Assembly (NCBI RefSeq): GCF_030700245.1
Contig: NZ_JAUYZI010000021.1
Coordinates: forward strand, 43,250 to 107,249
Reading direction: 5' to 3'
Source: Methylobacterium amylolyticum
Lineage (GTDB): Bacteria; Pseudomonadota; Alphaproteobacteria; Rhizobiales; Beijerinckiaceae
DNA: 64,000 bases
Part shown: positions 59,661 through 64,000 of the stretch, piece after piece
How positions within the stretch are numbered: position 1 is the stretch's first letter
Layout: every line of letters begins with the position of its first letter
The notes under the pieces: model-generated
Seen by the model: only the letters and a program-made list of their open reading frames with translations
The model's database searches: none
Told to the model about the DNA's origin: nothing
Position numbers and translations under genes: made by a program

Positions 59661-61793
59661 TTGACCGCCCCCGTCCCGCCCGCCTCGCGGCCCGACCGGC
59701 CGCCGCGCCGGCGGCGGTCCGGCGGCCGCGGCAGCCTCGGCTGGCCGGGCGCGGACCTCGCGCGGCTGCCGGTCGGCCTCGACCTGACGGCCCTGCGGCT
59801 CGCCGAGGGCGTGCGCGCCGGCTTCGCCTTCGGCGTCGTCTTCCTGATCGACGCGTGGCTGCAATGGCCGCCGCTGCTGATCATGGCCTTCGCGGCCAAC
59901 CTCGCCTGCTTCTGCGACACCGGCGGCCCGACCCGGGTGCGGCTGCGGGTGCTCACCGCCTTCTCGCTCGCCGGCGCGGTGCTCTGGGCCGGGCTCGGCC
60001 TGCTGCGGCCGCTGGGGATCCCCGTCGCGGTGCCAGTGGCCTGCGCCGTGATCTTCGCCTGCACCTACATCCGGGTGTGGAGCGTGCAGGCGCAGGCCGC
60101 CGGCAACGTGCTGATCGTGGTGCTCTGCATCGCCCTGGAGCGGCCGCTCACCCCGGAGCAGGCCGCGGTCACGGCGCTGATGTTCACGGCCGGCGGGCTG
60201 TGGGCCACATTCCTCGCCCTCGTGGTCTGGCGGCTGCACCCCTACCGTCCGGCGCAGCGCACGGTGGCCGAGGTCTGGCGCGGGCTGACCCGCCTCGTCG
60301 GCGACCTCGAACGCCTCGCGGCCCTGTCCGAGCCCGGAGCGGAGGCCTTCGACGGCCACGCCCGCGCCCACCGCCGCGGCGTGCGCACCGGCATCGAGAC
60401 CGCCCGGGCGATGATCCTCGACCTCGTCCGCTCGCGCGAGCGCGTCTCCCAGCGCGCGGCGCAGGCGCTGCTGCGCCTGGAGAGCGCCGAGCAGATCTTC
60501 TCCGCGCTCATCGCGGTGACCGAGCTGATCGACAGCCGCCCCACCCCCGAGCGGCGGGCGCTGGCGCGGGCGTTCCTGCGGCGGCTGCGGCCGCTGCTCG
60601 CGGTGATCGCCCGGGCGATCCGCGACGACGCGCCCGTCGACCGCGACCGGCTGGAGCGCGCGATCGTCCGGGCGGGGGAGGGCCTCGGCGCCGACCCGAC
60701 GCTCGCCCGCCTCGGCGAGGCGATCCTCGGCCGGGTGCGGATCGGCGCCAAGCTCTCGACGCCGGAGGGCTACCGGGCCGGCGGCACCGTCACCGACGGG
60801 CACCGCCTCGACCGGCGCAGCCGCTATCTCGAACCGCTCGCGCAGAACTTCACGCTCGCCTCGCCGAACCTGCGGCACGCCCTGCGCGCCAGCGTCGTCT
60901 CCGCGCCGGCGCTGGCCGCGACGCTGTGGTTCGGCGGCGCCTTCACCCACTGGCTGGTCATCACCCTGGTGCTGACGATGCAGCCCTTCTACGCCGCCAC
61001 GTGGCAGCGGGCGCTGGAGCGGATCGGCGGCACGGTGCTCGGCGGCGTGGTCGGCGCGGTGCTCGCCTACTACGCCGCCACGCCGCTCTCCGAGGCGGCG
61101 ATGATCCTTGTCCTGAGCGTCGTCGGCTTCGCCGCCCGGCAAGTCTCCTACGGCTTCTTCGTCGCCTGCCTGACGCCGCTGATCGTGCTGCTGGTCGAGG
61201 TGCTGGAGCCCGGCCACAGCTCCTGGGAGATCGTCGGCCTGCGCGCCGCCTTCACCGTGCTCGGCGGGCTGATCGCGGTGGCGAGCTGCCTCGTGCTCTG
61301 GCCGATCTGGGAGCCGGACGAGGTCCGCCGGGAGCTGCGCCGGACGCTGGCCGCCCACGCCGACTTCGCCGAGGCGGTGCTGCTGGGTGGCGCCGGCGAG
61401 GGCCGGGAGACCCTGATCGCCGCCCGGACCCGCGCCGCCGGCCTCGCCCTCAACGACCTGGAGGCGGCGCTCTCGCGCGCGCTCCAGCAGCCCCGGGCCG
61501 GCCACCATCCCGCGGTCGAGGCGGCGATGGTCGCCGACGCCACCCTGCGCCGGCTGAGTGCCCGGCTGACGGTGCTGCGCCACGCCCCCGAGGCGGCCGC
61601 CCGCGAGGCAGCGGCGTGGCGCGCCTGGGTGGTCGAGACCCTGCGGGCCCTCGCCGAGGACCGGCCGGAGCTGCCGGAGAAACCCGAGGCCGCGCGCGGC
61701 CAGTCGCTCACCCGCCTCGTCGGCCAGGCCGACCTGCTCACCGGCACCCTGCGCCCCGGCCAAGCCCGCGCGGCGGCCCTGGCGGCGGGTTGA
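59661..61793 (+). CDS. FUSC-family inner-membrane transporter (aromatic-acid exporter-like)
   Basis: The 710-residue protein has two membrane blocks (about 45-190 and 415-560), each with several hydrophobic segments, joined by a cytoplasmic helical domain. This is the architecture of FUSC/YccS/AaeB-type efflux proteins. Motifs include GVRAGFAFGVVFLIDAWLQW, WLVITLVLTMQPFYAATWQR and RIGGTVLGGVVGAVLAYYAA. It starts with TTG at 59661 behind CAGGAG. The Arg/Pro-rich N-terminus is cytoplasmic. The substrate is unknown; it follows the hybrid kinase by 40 bp and may be cotranscribed. Confidence 0.85.
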   Translation: MTAPVPPASRPDRPPRRRRSGGRGSLGWPGADLARLPVGLDLTALRLAEGVRAGFAFGVVFLIDAWLQWPPLLIMAFAANLACFCDTGGPTRVRLRVLTAFSLAGAVLWAGLGLLRPLGIPVAVPVACAVIFACTYIRVWSVQAQAAGNVLIVVLCIALERPLTPEQAAVTALMFTAGGLWATFLALVVWRLHPYRPAQRTVAEVWRGLTRLVGDLERLAALSEPGAEAFDGHARAHRRGVRTGIETARAMILDLVRSRERVSQRAAQALLRLESAEQIFSALIAVTELIDSRPTPERRALARAFLRRLRPLLAVIARAIRDDAPVDRDRLERAIVRAGEGLGADPTLARLGEAILGRVRIGAKLSTPEGYRAGGTVTDGHRLDRRSRYLEPLAQNFTLASPNLRHALRASVVSAPALAATLWFGGAFTHWLVITLVLTMQPFYAATWQRALERIGGTVLGGVVGAVLAYYAATPLSEAAMILVLSVVGFAARQVSYGFFVACLTPLIVLLVEVLEPGHSSWEIVGLRAAFTVLGGLIAVASCLVLWPIWEPDEVRRELRRTLAAHADFAEAVLLGGAGEGRETLIAARTRAAGLALNDLEAALSRALQQPRAGHHPAVEAAMVADATLRRLSARLTVLRHAPEAAAREAAAWRAWVVETLRALAEDRPELPEKPEAARGQSLTRLVGQADLLTGTLRPGQARAAALAAG

Positions 61794-61876
61794 GCGCGGC
61801 GGGGCGAAACCGTCCCGGCCGCCCGCGGTTCTCCGCAGACCCGGTGCACGTCGTGGGGCGTCCCGGGGGCGTGAGG

Positions 61877-62143
61877 ATGAGGCAGACAGTGCCCGTGTTC
61901 TTCTTCGACACCAGCGACGGGGATCGCCACGACCGCGACGAGGAGGGGCAGGACTTGCCGGACGCGCAGGCCGCACGGCGGCTCGCGCTGGAAACACTCC
62001 CGGCGATGGCGGATGACCGGCTCCCGGACGGCGACAACCGCGTCTTCACGGTCTCCGTGCGCGACGCGCGGGGCACGCCGATCTACGCCGTTGAGCTGGC
62101 CCTGAAGGGCGGCTGGGTGGCCGCCCCGTCCGGGGGCGGATAG
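61877..62143 (+). CDS. DUF6894-like small protein
   Basis: The 88-residue product has the pattern of the DUF6894 family common in Rhizobiales: VPVFFFDTSDGDRHDRDEEG, then LPDAQAARRLALETLPAMA, LPDGDNRVFTVSVRD and GTPIYAVELAL. GTGAGGATG gives a modest ribosome site. The function is unknown. Confidence 0.75.
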   Translation: MRQTVPVFFFDTSDGDRHDRDEEGQDLPDAQAARRLALETLPAMADDRLPDGDNRVFTVSVRDARGTPIYAVELALKGGWVAAPSGGG

Positions 62144-62177
62144 GGCGGCCCCGCAATCACGGTGGACGGGCCCGCGC

Positions 62178-62534
62178 CTACCCGGTCTCGGACGCCTTCC
62201 GGTCGGCCCGGGGGCGCCGGGGCCGCGGCGGCCGGGCCGGTGCCGCGGCGGCGTCGCGCTCCCGCCCGGCGCCATCGTCCCCGGCGGGTGCGGGCCGCTG
62301 GTCCGCCCCCTGCTCCGCCCCCTGCTCCGCCCCCTGCTCCGCCCCCTGCTCCGCCCCCTGCGCCCGAGCCTGCTCCACGAGCCACTCGCCGAGCCGGAGG
62401 GCGGAATCCGGCGTCATGTCGACGGAGACGCCGGCGCCGTGCGCCCGGGTGCGCAGTCCGATGCCGGTCGAGGTCGAGACGGCGCGAACGGAACTCCCGA
62501 CGCGGCCGGCGATCTCCAGGATGCTGTCAGCCAT
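62178..62534 (-). CDS. Hypothetical protein with GAEQ tandem repeats
   Basis: The 118-residue product has an N-terminal ordered part (MADSILEIAGRVGSSVRAVS… VDMTPDSALRLGEWLVEQAR), a run of tetrapeptides beginning QGAEQGAEQGAEQGAEQGAD (about 59-78), and an Ala/Arg/Pro-rich tail. The repeat is encoded by a 12-bp DNA unit (GCTCCGCCCCCT, about five copies, 62308-62362). No family is recognised; codon use is host-like. Confidence 0.5.
   Translation of the reverse strand: MADSILEIAGRVGSSVRAVSTSTGIGLRTRAHGAGVSVDMTPDSALRLGEWLVEQARAQGAEQGAEQGAEQGAEQGADQRPAPAGDDGAGRERDAAAAPARPPRPRRPRADRKASETG
62308..62362. repeat. 12-bp tandem repeat in a hypothetical gene
   Basis: The unit CCCCCTGCTCCG is repeated about 4.5 times without spacers, encoding Gly-Ala-Glu-Gln on the minus strand. 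It is an in-frame microsatellite that can change copy number without a frameshift. Confidence 0.85.
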
Positions 62535-62604
62535 GCCGGGAGGCTAGCGGAGCCGTTCCGGCGCGTCCATGACCCTGAGGGCGGACCACCCCCGCCCGGC
62601 GCTG

Positions 62605-62901
62605 CCCGGGCACGGCTCCAAACCTTTGCTTCGACACGCGCTCTCGCGCCGAACGCAGCAGGTTTCGCCGAAGTGGTTGCCGGCTCGGCGTCGAAAACCT
62701 GCGATCCACCAAGGATCTAAGCGGGTGAAGCGTTGACGCGCCCAGAGTACACGACAGTACGGGGTGCAGCCCTGCGGGTCCCATCAGACCCCCTCATCCT
62801 GAGGCGCCCCTTGCCGTGGCAAGGGGCCTCGAAGGAGCCCTCCAGAGGGCGCCGCGATCCCTGGAGCCCTCCTTCGAGGCCCGCTCTCGCGGGCACCTCA
62901 G
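62605..62901. repeat. Dispersed repeats, copy 3, cut by IS110-family insertion
   Basis: Positions 62613-62652 (CACGGCTCCAAACC then ACACGCGCTCTCGC) repeat the second unit. Positions 62792-62901 repeat the palindromic core: CCTCATCCTGAGGCGCC, GCCTCGAAGGAGCCCTCCAG, CTCCTTCGAGGCCCGCTCTC, GGGCACCTCAG. The copy breaks off at CACCTCAG, where copies 1 and 2 go on with GATG, because the transposase-bearing element begins there. No gene is seen in 62535-62916. Confidence 0.8.
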
Positions 62902-63999
<1,098 letters not shown>

Positions 64000-64000
64000 A

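Noticed and set aside
56351..60064. A 1237-codon minus-strand frame over the hybrid kinase
   Set aside because: It is an antisense shadow; the plus strand holds complete PAS, kinase and receiver domains.
62308..62362. CRISPR-like array near the right edge
   Set aside because: A 12-bp unit without spacers inside a reading frame; a coding microsatellite.

Overview
The window looks like chromosome from a high-GC alphaproteobacterium, most likely Methylobacterium or a close relative in the Methylobacteriaceae. The grounds are the very GC-rich backbone, a NepR/EcfG general-stress sigma pair, a ChpT histidine phosphotransferase, dense GTGA/ATGA start-stop overlaps, and several families of dispersed palindromic intergenic repeats. 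The genus is inferred from style; no database was consulted.

Layout. 1-8.8 kb: a CysQ-like phosphatase, chpT, and a compact chemotaxis operon (cheA-cheW-cheY-cheB-cheR plus an unknown low-complexity protein). 8.8-11.9 kb: composite dispersed repeats, an asparaginase-like protein, an isochorismatase-family hydrolase, and nepR-ecfG. 12.12-26.19 kb: an integrative genomic island between 29-bp direct repeats, one of which is the 3' part of an intact tRNA-Thr(TGT). Its tyrosine integrase lies beside the tRNA. Cargo includes a serine recombinase with a repeated operator/res-like region, a polymerase-palm-like protein, a three-Cys protein/TcmP pair, and many unknown genes, several clearly AT-rich.

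Nested in the island is a 3.94-kb IS1-family-like transposon (18511-22448) with 22-bp terminal inverted repeats and an 8-bp target duplication. It carries passengers: a small 'KGGRARA' basic protein, an HslV/proteasome-like Ntn-hydrolase candidate, a small partner and an FRG-domain protein. Removing the element and one target copy rejoins an interrupted reading frame exactly. This passenger module is the best candidate for an undescribed system in the window.

26.4-33.2 kb: a GntR regulator and a branched-chain-amino-acid-type ABC transporter (two ATPases, binding protein, two permeases) with a DapA-family enzyme, probably one catabolic uptake locus. 33.2-47.6 kb: assorted metabolism, transport and regulation genes (ABM-domain membrane protein, outer-membrane barrel, AraC regulator, MFS permease, a second orphan binding protein, class-C beta-lactamase-fold hydrolase, SDR, GST, epoxide hydrolase, GlcG/HbpS, TauE/SafE). 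48.3-52.5 kb: a seven-gene Mrp-type antiporter operon with the gene order of an Mbh membrane arm and no NuoL-like MrpA core. 52.5-62.5 kb: DUF2721, an orphan molybdopterin-binding xanthine-dehydrogenase subunit, a large PAS hybrid kinase, a FUSC transporter and small unknowns. The right edge holds an IS110-family transposase inserted in a copy of the dispersed repeat.
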